A model generated the notes under the pieces. The model was given only the letters and a program-made list of their open reading frames with translations. It ran no database searches and was not told the origin of the DNA. Below, piece by piece: positions 7,648 through 15,916 of a stretch of 64,000 nucleotides of DNA. This DNA comes from an uncultured Pelagibacteraceae bacterium (GTDB taxonomy: Bacteria > Pseudomonadota > Alphaproteobacteria > Pelagibacterales > Pelagibacteraceae), in NCBI GenBank assembly GCA_902611265.1, contig CACLYY010000003.1, forward strand, positions 34,258 to 98,257, in the 5' to 3' direction. Position 1 is the first letter of the stretch, and each line of letters begins with the position of its first letter. The position numbers and the translations under genes are program-made.

Positions 7648-8673
7648 TTATGAGCTTCTCAGCGATTCTTGTAATTCTTTATTAGAGATATAACCTTTAG
7701 CGTTTCCTTGTTTATCGACAACTTCACAATTAGAATTACTACAAACAACTTGAGGTAGAAATTCCTCGATAAATTGATCTTCTTCAACTTTAATCAGGTT
7801 TGATTTATCAATATCATCTGATTGATTAATAGGTTTCATTATAATTTTTGCTTTTATAACTTTTGTTCTGTTTACATCTTTTACAAATGCCTCAACATAT
7901 TCATCTGCTGGGTTCATTATTATTTCTACTGGCGTTCCCACTTGTACAAGTTTACCTGCATTTAAAATTCCAATATGATCTCCTAATCTAAGTGACTCAT
8001 CAAGATCGTGAGTTATAAAAACTATAGTTTTTTTTAATTCTGCTTGGAGATCTATCAATTGTTTTTGCATGTCACTTCTTATTAATGGATCTAATGCTGA
8101 GAAAGCTTCATCCATAAGCATAATGTCAGTATCAGTGGCCAAAGCCCTTGCAAGTCCTACTCGTTGTTGCATTCCCCCAGACAGTTGAGCAGGATATTGA
8201 TTTTCAAACCCAGATAAACCTACAGACTCAATTTTCTCCATTGCAGTAGCATTTCTTTTTTCAATTTCTAAACCTTGCATTTCAAGTCCGTATCCAACAT
8301 TCTGTAAAACTGTCTTATGTGGAAATAAGCCAAACCTTTGAAATACCATGCTCATTTTTTGCCTTCTAAATTTAATTAATTGCTCTTTATTGAGAGTGGT
8401 TACATCCTTGCCTTCAACTAAAATTTCTCCAGAAGTTGGATCTATCAATCTATTTAAGTGTCTAATTAATGTAGATTTTCCAGATCCAGACAAACCCATG
8501 CACACAAAGGTTTCTCCTTCCTCAATTTTTAAAGAAACATTATCTAATCCAACTGTATGTCCTGTTTGCTCTAAAACTTCCTCTTTTGTAGCACCATCCT
8601 GAACCATTTTGAGAACGCTGGATGGTTTAGGTCCGAAAATTTTATATACATTATTGATTTCAATTTTTGACAT
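7648..8673 (-). CDS. Quaternary-amine (glycine betaine/proline-type) ABC transporter ATPase
   Basis: A 341-residue ATPase of the ProV/OpuA type. It has the family's N-terminal extension with the EVLEQTGHTVG stretch (residues 32-42). Walker A is GLSGSGKST (60-68), the Q-loop region FQRFGLFPH, signature LSGGMQQR from 164, and Walker B IMLMDEA. A C-terminal region of about 100 residues is a degenerate CBS-like regulatory part. No permease gene is adjacent; the only betaine-type permease is at 11709-13826, with a second, similar ATPase gene at 13909. It leads a unit with the dioxygenase and SDR genes downstream, 16 bases apart. It may pair with that permease as one half of a mixed ATPase dimer, which is inference. 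Confidence 0.88.
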   Translation of the reverse strand: MSKIEINNVYKIFGPKPSSVLKMVQDGATKEEVLEQTGHTVGLDNVSLKIEEGETFVCMGLSGSGKSTLIRHLNRLIDPTSGEILVEGKDVTTLNKEQLIKFRRQKMSMVFQRFGLFPHKTVLQNVGYGLEMQGLEIEKRNATAMEKIESVGLSGFENQYPAQLSGGMQQRVGLARALATDTDIMLMDEAFSALDPLIRSDMQKQLIDLQAELKKTIVFITHDLDESLRLGDHIGILNAGKLVQVGTPVEIIMNPADEYVEAFVKDVNRTKVIKAKIIMKPINQSDDIDKSNLIKVEEDQFIEEFLPQVVCSNSNCEVVDKQGNAKGYISNKELQESLRSS

Positions 8674-8747
8674 ATCTAAAAGTCTAATTCTTTTAATGCA
8701 TCAAAGCAAACCTACAATTAAATAAATAAAAAGCTTTCAACCATTAA

Positions 8748-8778
8748 TTGAATTGAAATTTTTACCATTTTATATAAT
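8748..8778 (+). promoter_or_regulatory. Candidate promoter for the gamma-butyrobetaine hydroxylase gene
   Basis: TTGAAT at 8748-8753 is followed after 17 bases by TATATA (8771-8776), overlapping a TATAAT at 8773-8778. The start codon follows at 8787, which would leave almost no leader. The 113-base gap also serves the divergent ATPase gene. Sequence resemblance only; AT-rich DNA gives many such matches. Confidence 0.35.
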
Positions 8779-8786
8779 TATTTATC

Positions 8787-9920
8787 ATGAATTCAATTTC
8801 TAAAATCTCAAAAAATAGCACTTACCTTCAAATTATTTGGAATGATGGGGAGGAGAGTAAATTCAATTATATGTGGCTAAGAGATAATTGTCCAACCGCG
8901 CATGACAAAGATTCACGACATAGAATGTTTAATATTCTAGAAGTTTCTAAAGATATAAACCCTAAAAAATATTCTCTTAATGATGATGGAAAATTAGAAA
9001 TTGAGTGGAGTGAAGGAGAACATACAAGTTATTACGACCCAAAATGGTTAAGAGAAAATTGCTATACAATCAAAAATAAACAAAAATATAAATCTCCTTA
9101 TCAACTTTGGGATAATAATTTAAAAAATAATTTTGAAAGTATATGTATTGAGCATGATGAAATAATTGAATCTGATGAAGGTTTAATAAAATGGCTTGAA
9201 CTGTTGCATCATAAAGGTATTGCAATAGTTAAAAATTCACCAACTGAAAAAAAATCAGGATTTAAAATTCTTTATCGAATAAGTCATGTCAGAGAAACAT
9301 TTTTTAAAACACCTTTTGAGGTAATCAATATTCCAAAGCCAAATAATTCTGCATACACGGCGCATGCTTTAAGAAATCATATGGACTTACCCTGGTTTGA
9401 ATTGCCCCCTGGTTATCAGTTTTTACATTGTTTAGTAAATGATGCAAATGGTGGAGACTCTTCAGCAATCGATGGATTTGCTGTGGCTGATTATTTAAGA
9501 CAAAATGAAAAAGATATATTTGAAACATTAGTTTCTGTGCCTCTTAAATTTAGAGATAAAGATTATACTCAAGAGTCTCATAGAAGTTATCATGCACCTG
9601 CAATTAGTTTAACTAAAGATAAAGATTTTCATGATATTAGATTTAGTGTTGCAACAATGGATGCTTTAGATTGTCATCCAGACCAAATGGATAAAGTTTA
9701 TAAAGCCCACCATAGATTTGGAAATCTTCTACACGATGACAAGTTTCAGATTAAATTTAGATTAGGACCTGGAGACATATTTTCTTTTAATAATAGGCGT
9801 GTTTTACACGGCAGAACTGCTTTTGATCCAAATTCAGGTCATCGTCATCTTCAAGGATACTATTTAGACAGAGATGAAATACTTGGAAGATTAGAATACC
9901 TTAAAAAATACAAATCATAA
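8787..9920 (+). CDS. Gamma-butyrobetaine hydroxylase (2-oxoglutarate dioxygenase)
   Basis: A 377-residue protein with the two-part layout of gamma-butyrobetaine dioxygenase. An N-terminal GBBH-like (DUF971-type) domain covers residues 10-95, with YMWLRDNC near 28. The TauD-type catalytic domain has iron ligands H198 and D200 in RNHMDLPWFELPPGYQ and H341 in RRVLHGRTAF, with R343 or R353 for 2-oxoglutarate. It would make L-carnitine from gamma-butyrobetaine, feeding the cdhA/cdhC genes 4 kb away. In animal enzymes the N-domain holds zinc through three Cys and one His; here only C35 and perhaps H79 remain, so the zinc site looks lost. Trimethyllysine hydroxylase is the main alternative. Its stop overlaps the convergent GDPD gene by 6 bases. 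Confidence 0.82.
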   Translation: MNSISKISKNSTYLQIIWNDGEESKFNYMWLRDNCPTAHDKDSRHRMFNILEVSKDINPKKYSLNDDGKLEIEWSEGEHTSYYDPKWLRENCYTIKNKQKYKSPYQLWDNNLKNNFESICIEHDEIIESDEGLIKWLELLHHKGIAIVKNSPTEKKSGFKILYRISHVRETFFKTPFEVINIPKPNNSAYTAHALRNHMDLPWFELPPGYQFLHCLVNDANGGDSSAIDGFAVADYLRQNEKDIFETLVSVPLKFRDKDYTQESHRSYHAPAISLTKDKDFHDIRFSVATMDALDCHPDQMDKVYKAHHRFGNLLHDDKFQIKFRLGPGDIFSFNNRRVLHGRTAFDPNSGHRHLQGYYLDRDEILGRLEYLKKYKS

Positions 9921-10553
9921 GTTTTCAAATATAAGATTATTGTTTTCGTAATATTTTAAAAACTCCTTTTTACTTTTGATTGTGTAATAATATTTCTCTT
10001 TATTAGTTTTATTTATTTTTTCATTATTTAAAAATTTTTTATCTAATATTAAATATTTTATTTTTTTATTTAGGCTGCTTTTTAAAATAGATTTTACGCT
10101 AGATTTGTTGGAAAAAGACAAACCTACTGATAGTTTTGAGTTAAGTTTAAGAAGATTATAGATGTTTTCATGCTTAAAAGAGATAAAAGTACATTTTTTG
10201 AAACCTCTGGTTTCTTTAATCAAATTAGATAAAAGTTTTTTATCAAATAAAGGCTTTATTTCAATAAAGACAGGAAATTTATTTTTTGAAATTTTTAGAA
10301 CTTCTTTTAACGGTGGTATTTGAAAGTTTTTATTTTTAATTTTTTTTAGATCTTCATAATTAATATTTTTGATACTTTTGCTTATTTTAAAAATTCTTTT
10401 TAAAGTAAAATCATGGAAGCATACAAATTTTTTATCTTTAGTTGAATGAATATCTGTTTCAATTCCAAATCTTTTTTTAAATGATGCTCGAAACGACTTT
10501 AAGCAGTTTTCTTTATAACTCTTATTTATTATTCCTCGATGGATAATGTGCAT
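9915..10553 (-). CDS. Glycerophosphodiester phosphodiesterase family protein
   Basis: A compact 212-residue GDPD-domain protein without signal peptide. Catalytic elements are HRG at residues 5-7, E32-T-D34 in GIETDIH, and H47 in FHDFTLKR, matching the two histidines and two acidic metal ligands of UgpQ-type enzymes. It would hydrolyse glycerophosphodiesters, such as glycerophosphocholine, to an alcohol and glycerol-3-phosphate in the cytoplasm. Release of choline would suit a betaine gene neighbourhood, but the specificity cannot be read. The start lies immediately after the terminator of the binding-protein gene, so expression would depend on read-through or on a promoter not obvious here. 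Lysine, asparagine and isoleucine are very frequent. Confidence 0.85.
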   Translation of the reverse strand: MHIIHRGIINKSYKENCLKSFRASFKKRFGIETDIHSTKDKKFVCFHDFTLKRIFKISKSIKNINYEDLKKIKNKNFQIPPLKEVLKISKNKFPVFIEIKPLFDKKLLSNLIKETRGFKKCTFISFKHENIYNLLKLNSKLSVGLSFSNKSSVKSILKSSLNKKIKYLILDKKFLNNEKINKTNKEKYYYTIKSKKEFLKYYENNNLIFENL

Positions 10554-10587
10554 AAAAAAAAGGGCTTCGTTCTCACAAAGCCCTTTT
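10554..10587 (-). terminator. Rho-independent terminator after the betaine-type binding-protein gene
   Basis: Read on the minus strand, AAAAGGGCTT and AAGCCCTTTT form a 10-bp stem (10578-10587 with 10558-10567) around a 10-base loop. A run of U follows immediately, up to the start codon of the downstream GDPD gene. It is positioned 20 bases past the binding-protein stop codon. This is one of the two clearest terminators in the window. Confidence 0.9.
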
Positions 10588-10606
10588 AATTAATTAGTTT
10601 AAAGAT

Positions 10607-11611
10607 TTAGTTTGGAATCCAACTTTTCCATTTGTCTGGATTGTTGTCTTTCCATTCTTTAACAACTTCTTTAAGATCTCTATTTTTCTGTTTTACTTCA
10701 ACCAACATTACAGCTTGATCAGCATTATCGAATTTCATTTTAGTGAAAAATTCAGCTGCTTTAGCGTGCTCAGGCTTAGCAAAAGTATCAGGATTACCAT
10801 AATTGAAAGTGTAGTCCTTTGCCCAACCAGTTGCTGGCCATGCTGCAGTTCCACAATCTTTCCAGTTGTTTGCTTCTGTGAATGAATCACAAGTTTTATG
10901 TGCAGGAAGTTTTACACCAACCATGTCATAAGCACCAAAGAACCAGTGAGGTTCCCATAAATATAACAAGAAAGGTTCTTTTCTTTCATAAGCAGCTACA
11001 GCTTCTGCAATTGCTGCCGCTTCTGTTCCTAATTCGTCAGCTTGGAAATCAATACCTAAAAGATCAAGTCTTTTTTGGTCGTGACAGTTCCAACCTGCAA
11101 CGGGACATGCAATAAGTCTTCCTTTGCTTCCAGATTCAATTGTAGCAAATTTGTCTTTATGCTTATTTAAATCTTTCCAAGATTTAATACCCAAACTTTC
11201 AGCAGCATATCTAGGAATGTAGTAGTCAGATAAACCTATAATTCCAGATGTACCTAAAAGTTTTACGCTTCCATCACCTTCATAATTAAACATAGTTTGA
11301 CCATCGTAAATTAGCGGACCTTTCATCATTACTGTGTCTGCTTCGGCATAACTTGGCCAACTTTCACATGCAAAATCAATTTCTCCAGCTGCAATTGCTT
11401 CCCATAAACCTGTACCTGATGGGAATACAACTCTTTTGACTTTGTATCCTAACTCTTCTTCTAGCATACTCACAGCTACTTGACATGTGATCTCTCCACC
11501 AGTCCAGTCAGCTACTGCTGCTGTTAATCTTTTAGCGTGTGCAGTACCAAAACTTCCTAGAACTAATACAAGTGACAATATCAATGCTGAAATACTTTTT
11601 GATATTTTCAT
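10607..11611 (-). CDS. Betaine/choline/TMAO-type ABC transporter periplasmic substrate-binding protein (OpuAC family)
   Basis: A 334-residue OpuAC/ProX-family binding protein. A Sec signal peptide covers residues 1-26 with cleavage after AHA. Aromatic stretches that could form a cation-pi box are visible: ADWTGG near 35, CESWPSYAEA near 80, and LYLWEPHWFF near 215. Such proteins capture glycine betaine, choline, carnitine or trimethylamine N-oxide in the periplasm. The permease gene lies just upstream in the same direction (97-base gap with its own promoter-like signal), and a strong terminator follows. That arrangement favours high separate expression of the binding protein. The size and double-length permease resemble the TmoXVW system, but no TMAO-degrading gene is in the window. 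Confidence 0.88.
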   Translation of the reverse strand: MKISKSISALILSLVLVLGSFGTAHAKRLTAAVADWTGGEITCQVAVSMLEEELGYKVKRVVFPSGTGLWEAIAAGEIDFACESWPSYAEADTVMMKGPLIYDGQTMFNYEGDGSVKLLGTSGIIGLSDYYIPRYAAESLGIKSWKDLNKHKDKFATIESGSKGRLIACPVAGWNCHDQKRLDLLGIDFQADELGTEAAAIAEAVAAYERKEPFLLYLWEPHWFFGAYDMVGVKLPAHKTCDSFTEANNWKDCGTAAWPATGWAKDYTFNYGNPDTFAKPEHAKAAEFFTKMKFDNADQAVMLVEVKQKNRDLKEVVKEWKDNNPDKWKSWIPN

Positions 11612-11645
11612 ATTATTTTCCCTCTTTTTAATTAATTAAAATCTT

Positions 11646-11675
11646 ATTTTAGATCAAAATTGATGGTTATGTAAA
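11646..11675 (-). promoter_or_regulatory. Candidate promoter of the betaine-type binding-protein gene
   Basis: On the minus strand, TTTACA (11670-11675) and TAAAAT (11646-11651) are spaced by 18 bases. A GAGGG Shine-Dalgarno sequence lies closer to the start codon at 11611, one of the few clear ribosome sites in the window. The element would let the binding protein be made in excess of the permease encoded upstream. Confidence 0.45.
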
Positions 11676-11708
11676 CTTATAAAATTGTAACGTTTTTGTT
11701 TAGAATGC

Positions 11709-13826
11709 TTATAAACCAAGTGCCTCTCTTTGCTTTTTTGTCCAAGCAAGAGAAATTCTATCAATAATAATAGCCAATAAAACTATACCAATTCCTGCTG
11801 CAAGACCTCTTCCAGTATCTGATCTAGCTAAACCATTGAAAACTTCTAAACCTAACCCTTTTCCTCCAATTAGAGGAGTAACGATTTGCATTGCAAATGC
11901 CATAATTACTGTTTGATTAAAGCCAACGACTAAACTTGGCACAGCAAGTGGAAATTTAATTTTATTTAATGTTTGTAATAATGTTCCTCCAAAAGATCTT
12001 GAAACTTCAGAATATGTTCCTGAAACTTGTGTTAATCCTAGAGAAGTTAATCTTATAATTGGAGGTATTGAATAAATTACTGTTGCAAGAACTGCTGAAA
12101 CTGTTCCTCCACCAAAAAACATTAGAACAGGTATTAGGTAGCAAAAATAGGGCAGGGTCTGCATAGCATCCAAAACAACGTTCTGAACATTCCTAAATCT
12201 CTCATTGTAGGATGCAATTATTCCAAGTGGAACACCAATAGCAAAACACAAAATTACGGAAACTAAAACTGAAGAAAGAGTTATCATTGCTTGGGGCCAT
12301 ATACCGTTAGCACCTATAAATAACAATAATATCAATGTAACAAAAGCAAATCTCAATCCAACGGTAAAATATCCAATCGCCACAAATATACCAGTAGTGT
12401 ACCACCACGGTATATGAGTAAGAAAAGTATCAAGTGGTCTTAAAAGATTAAGATAAATAAATCCTCTTAAACCTTTGGTAAACGCAATAAAGCCAGGGTT
12501 TACAGTTAATGATTTAACTCCATCAGCAATTGGTTGTCTTATAGAAAGTTTCCAATCTTCAGGAAAGGTTCCTATTTTAAATAAACTTGAATCTATAAAA
12601 GAAATGAGAAAAAAAATAATTAATGAGGGTATAATGTAATACCTTTTGCTTAATAATTCACCTATATCTTTAGCAGTATCTTTATTAAATAAAGAAATTA
12701 AAAATTCAAAAACGTAAGCAATATATTTTGTAATATTTATGCAAACAAAATTTACTAAACCACTCAAAAATTCTAAAGGTTTTTCTATAATTCTAGCTAT
12801 ACTATATTTTTCCCAAGCTTGCGGTAGTAAGTAAAATTTTTGAACATCTGAAGGTAAAGTTGTTTTTGGTTTACTTAATGCTAAACCAAACCTATCAAAC
12901 ATTATGGCCATAAATAATATACAAAGACCACCTTCCATTGCCCAACCAACATCTAAGTTTCTAATTGCTAGCCAAACTTGTCCGCCAATACCTTCTGCTC
13001 CTATAAAACAAGCAAGTACAACTAATGCTAATGCCATCATGATCACTTGGTTTATTCCCATCATTATGCTTGGTAGAGAAAGTGGTATCTTAATTTTAAA
13101 TAATAACTGTAACTTACTTGACCCAAAAGATGTAGCTGACTCAATCGTTTGTTCAGGAACCTGTCTTATACCTGTATTAGTTAATCTAATTATTGGGGGC
13201 ATTGCATAAATCATGGTTGCCAATATTGCTGGCGCCCCACCGATTCCAAAAAAGAATAAAGCTGGAAAAAGATATACAAAGGCAGGCATAACCTGCATTG
13301 TATCCAAAATAGGCTTCATAAAATTATCAAACCTATCACTTTGAGAGCACATCACGCCCAATGTAACGCCAAATACAACACACAGTAATACAGATAAACC
13401 CATTAAGGCCAAGGTCTGCATGGACTCATCCCACATTCCTGTTCCTCCCCAGAAGTAAATAACAAATAAAGAATATAGTCCAAGCCTTAAGCCACCTGCT
13501 ATTAAACAAGGTAAAAAAATTATCGCTGCAATTAACAACCAAGGTGAGTCAATTAGAAAGTCCTCTAGGAAATAATATCCATTTTTAATATATCCAGCTA
13601 TTATCTTGGTAAACCATCTATAATTTTTTTTTAAATAATCTTCGCCATCATTTACCCAGGCTGTAAATGTAAATTCATCAGTAACTACTTTAGGCATTTT
13701 GGATGGACCTTCACTTTGAAAAGATAGCCATAAAGCTATAAGAAAAGTTATTAAGATTGCTGAATATGTTATTATATTTTTGGAGTTACTTGATTTTTCT
13801 TCAATACTTGTAACTTCAGATGACAT
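11709..13826 (-). CDS. Double-length betaine-type ABC transporter permease (two ProW-like domains fused)
   Basis: A 705-residue membrane protein holding two complete binding-protein-dependent permease domains in tandem. One lies near residues 130-325 and the other near 490-695. Each repeats the same sequence plan: a DTMQVMPAFVYLFP-type or DAMQTLPYFCYLIP-type helix, then an ATSFGSS or SRSFGGT EAA-like loop ending in PLSLPSIMMG or PLAVPSLVVG. A single ProW/OpuAB permease is near 280-350 residues, so this protein alone can form the whole channel. It diverges from a ProV-type ATPase gene across 82 bases and is followed by the binding-protein gene. Fusion of this kind is known in TMAO and choline systems of marine bacteria. 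Confidence 0.88.
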   Translation of the reverse strand: MSSEVTSIEEKSSNSKNIITYSAILITFLIALWLSFQSEGPSKMPKVVTDEFTFTAWVNDGEDYLKKNYRWFTKIIAGYIKNGYYFLEDFLIDSPWLLIAAIIFLPCLIAGGLRLGLYSLFVIYFWGGTGMWDESMQTLALMGLSVLLCVVFGVTLGVMCSQSDRFDNFMKPILDTMQVMPAFVYLFPALFFFGIGGAPAILATMIYAMPPIIRLTNTGIRQVPEQTIESATSFGSSKLQLLFKIKIPLSLPSIMMGINQVIMMALALVVLACFIGAEGIGGQVWLAIRNLDVGWAMEGGLCILFMAIMFDRFGLALSKPKTTLPSDVQKFYLLPQAWEKYSIARIIEKPLEFLSGLVNFVCINITKYIAYVFEFLISLFNKDTAKDIGELLSKRYYIIPSLIIFFLISFIDSSLFKIGTFPEDWKLSIRQPIADGVKSLTVNPGFIAFTKGLRGFIYLNLLRPLDTFLTHIPWWYTTGIFVAIGYFTVGLRFAFVTLILLLFIGANGIWPQAMITLSSVLVSVILCFAIGVPLGIIASYNERFRNVQNVVLDAMQTLPYFCYLIPVLMFFGGGTVSAVLATVIYSIPPIIRLTSLGLTQVSGTYSEVSRSFGGTLLQTLNKIKFPLAVPSLVVGFNQTVIMAFAMQIVTPLIGGKGLGLEVFNGLARSDTGRGLAAGIGIVLLAIIIDRISLAWTKKQREALGL

Positions 13827-13908
13827 ATTGATTTGAAACTTAAAATAAATAATTTTACATTTAAAGAAAAATATTGTCTATTTTTATGATATTAAAATAA
13901 CAAAAAAT

Positions 13909-14955
13909 ATGAGTAATCAGCCAAAAATAACTTGCTCAAATGTTTGGAAATTATTTGGGTCGGATGAAAAAAGAATTATTAAAGATTTAGATAAAAATTT
14001 ATCAATTAAAGAGGTTCAAGAAAAAACAGGACACGTCGTTGCTGTAAAAGATGTAAGCTTTTCAATAGAGAAAGGTGAGACATTTGTTGTAATGGGTTTA
14101 TCAGGAAGTGGAAAATCAACCTTAGTTAGATGTATTTCAAGATTAATCGAACCAACTGCAGGAACCGTAAAAATGGATGATGTTGACGTAACAAAAATGA
14201 GTGGCAGAGAACTATTAGATTTAAGAAGAAATAAAATGAGTATGGTTTTTCAACATTTTGGTTTATTTCCACATAGGACTGTTGTGGAGAATATTGGATA
14301 TGGTTTAGAGATTAGAGGAAATAAAAAAAATGACAGAATAGAAAAATCGATGGAAGTTTTAAAAATGGTTGGCTTAGAAGGTTGGCACAACAATTACCCA
14401 AGAGAGTTATCAGGAGGAATGCAGCAAAGAGTAGGTTTAGCTCGAGCATTAGCTGTAGATCCAGAAATTTTAATTTTTGATGAACCTTTTTCAGCTTTAG
14501 ATCCATTAATTAGAAGAGAAATGCAAGATGAGTTATTAAAGATACAAGAAAAACTACAGAAGACAATGGTATTTATTACTCATGATTTCTTAGAGGCTAT
14601 TAAAATGGGTGATCATATAGCAATTATGAAAGATGGAGAAGTTTCTCAAGTAGGGACACCTGAAGAAATTGTTGCTAACCCCAAAGATCAATATGTAAAA
14701 GATTTTTGCGAAGACGTACCAAAATACAAAGTCCTTAGTGCAAGTAAAGTAATGAGAGAAGAATGTTGTGATGACACAAAAAAAATGTTTGAAAGCGGAT
14801 CAAATAATATCCCTCACAATTCAAAAATAGAAACTTTAATTGATAAACTTGTAGACACAGATCAAAAATTTCCAGTTGTGAATAGTGAGACAGGTGAACT
14901 TATTGGTGAAATTGATAGAGCAATAGTTATGAAATCAATGAAATCTGCTAGTTAA
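13909..14955 (+). CDS. Second quaternary-amine ABC transporter ATPase (ProV-type)
   Basis: A 348-residue ProV-type ATPase with the characteristic N-terminal arm (EVQEKTGHVVAV, residues 35-46). Walker A is GLSGSGKST at 63-71, the Q-loop region FQHFGLFPH, the signature LSGGMQQR, and Walker B LIFDEPF. The C-terminal 100 residues form a CBS-like tail ending in an FPVVN-containing segment. It diverges from the double permease gene and is its most likely motor. It differs from the ATPase encoded at 7648-8673 mainly after Walker B (FDEPF here, MDEAF there) and in the tail. Two ATPases for one fused permease could mean a heteromeric pump or two alternative motors. Confidence 0.9.
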   Translation: MSNQPKITCSNVWKLFGSDEKRIIKDLDKNLSIKEVQEKTGHVVAVKDVSFSIEKGETFVVMGLSGSGKSTLVRCISRLIEPTAGTVKMDDVDVTKMSGRELLDLRRNKMSMVFQHFGLFPHRTVVENIGYGLEIRGNKKNDRIEKSMEVLKMVGLEGWHNNYPRELSGGMQQRVGLARALAVDPEILIFDEPFSALDPLIRREMQDELLKIQEKLQKTMVFITHDFLEAIKMGDHIAIMKDGEVSQVGTPEEIVANPKDQYVKDFCEDVPKYKVLSASKVMREECCDDTKKMFESGSNNIPHNSKIETLIDKLVDTDQKFPVVNSETGELIGEIDRAIVMKSMKSAS

Positions 14956-15880
14956 TTTCTCTACTCACCTTAGTTTGTTTTTGTTTTACTTTATCTCTCC
15001 AAATTATAATCATTCCAGCAAACACAATTACAAAAACTCCCGGAAATAATTGCTCCCAAGGAGCCTCATTAAAAAATAACCAACCTAAAACAAATGATGA
15101 AGGAATACCAAAATATTCAAACGAAGCCATCTTACTCGCAGAGATTAATCTATAAGAATAGATAAAAAGTATAGCTGCAGTACCTCCAAGAATACCAGTC
15201 AATGTCATAAGAAAAAAATCTTGGGTACTTTTTATTTCCGCATGTCCAGTGGTCAATAAAAATAGCACAACACCGCCAATTACATTAAATATTAAAGTAT
15301 ATAATTGAATTTTAGCTGTTGAGTGACCATCAGGTATAAATTTTAAAATTATCACGCTCAATGCCCAAGCAATCGCAGTTAGAATTGGAAATATTGAGTA
15401 AAAACTAAATATATCACTTCCTGGCTGAACAATTAAAACAACGCCAAAAAAACCTATAAAAATTGCAGACCATCTATAAATACCAACTTTATCCTTTAAA
15501 AAAATTATTGATAAAATAACTATGAAAAATGGCGAAGAAAATGTAAGAACCATAGCGGTTGCAAATTCTAAATTAATAACAGAAATAAATATAAATATAT
15601 TCATCGATAAGAAAGCCAAACCTCTAAAAAAACTTAAGACAATGAATTTGTTGTTTAGGTTTCTAAAAACTGAAATGTGCTCTTTAGTAAATAATATAAG
15701 TATAAATAGAGGAATTACCCCAGCTATATTTCTGAATACTGCTAACTGAATTACAGTATATTCATTTCCTAAAAATTTTATTACAACCATATACATATCC
15801 ACACATAAAATTGCTAAGAGCATCGTAACTATTGCTAAATATGTTTTTTTTAAATCTGTATTCTCAGACAAAATATTCAT
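14948..15880 (-). CDS. EamA/DMT-superfamily transporter
   Basis: A 310-residue integral membrane protein with about ten hydrophobic segments, arranged as the two five-helix EamA repeats typical of drug/metabolite transporters. The repeat ends are recognisable as FFGVVLIVQPG near residue 150 and VFAGMIIIWRDK near 290. Substrates in this family range from amino acids to S-adenosylmethionine and cannot be told here. Its 3' end overlaps the convergent ATPase gene by 8 bases. Its start lies 36 bases from the divergent iron alcohol dehydrogenase gene, so it may share regulation with that gene. Confidence 0.85.
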   Translation of the reverse strand: MNILSENTDLKKTYLAIVTMLLAILCVDMYMVVIKFLGNEYTVIQLAVFRNIAGVIPLFILILFTKEHISVFRNLNNKFIVLSFFRGLAFLSMNIFIFISVINLEFATAMVLTFSSPFFIVILSIIFLKDKVGIYRWSAIFIGFFGVVLIVQPGSDIFSFYSIFPILTAIAWALSVIILKFIPDGHSTAKIQLYTLIFNVIGGVVLFLLTTGHAEIKSTQDFFLMTLTGILGGTAAILFIYSYRLISASKMASFEYFGIPSSFVLGWLFFNEAPWEQLFPGVFVIVFAGMIIIWRDKVKQKQTKVSREIN

Positions 15881-15916
15881 TTATAATTTTTTAAAATTGT
15901 ATACTTTATAAAAGAA

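Noticed and set aside
9038-9047. Fourth copy of the operator core CCCAAAATGG
   Set aside because: It lies inside the gamma-butyrobetaine hydroxylase gene and encodes the conserved DPKWL segment; the flanking bases do not match the other copies beyond the core, so it is probably a coding coincidence.
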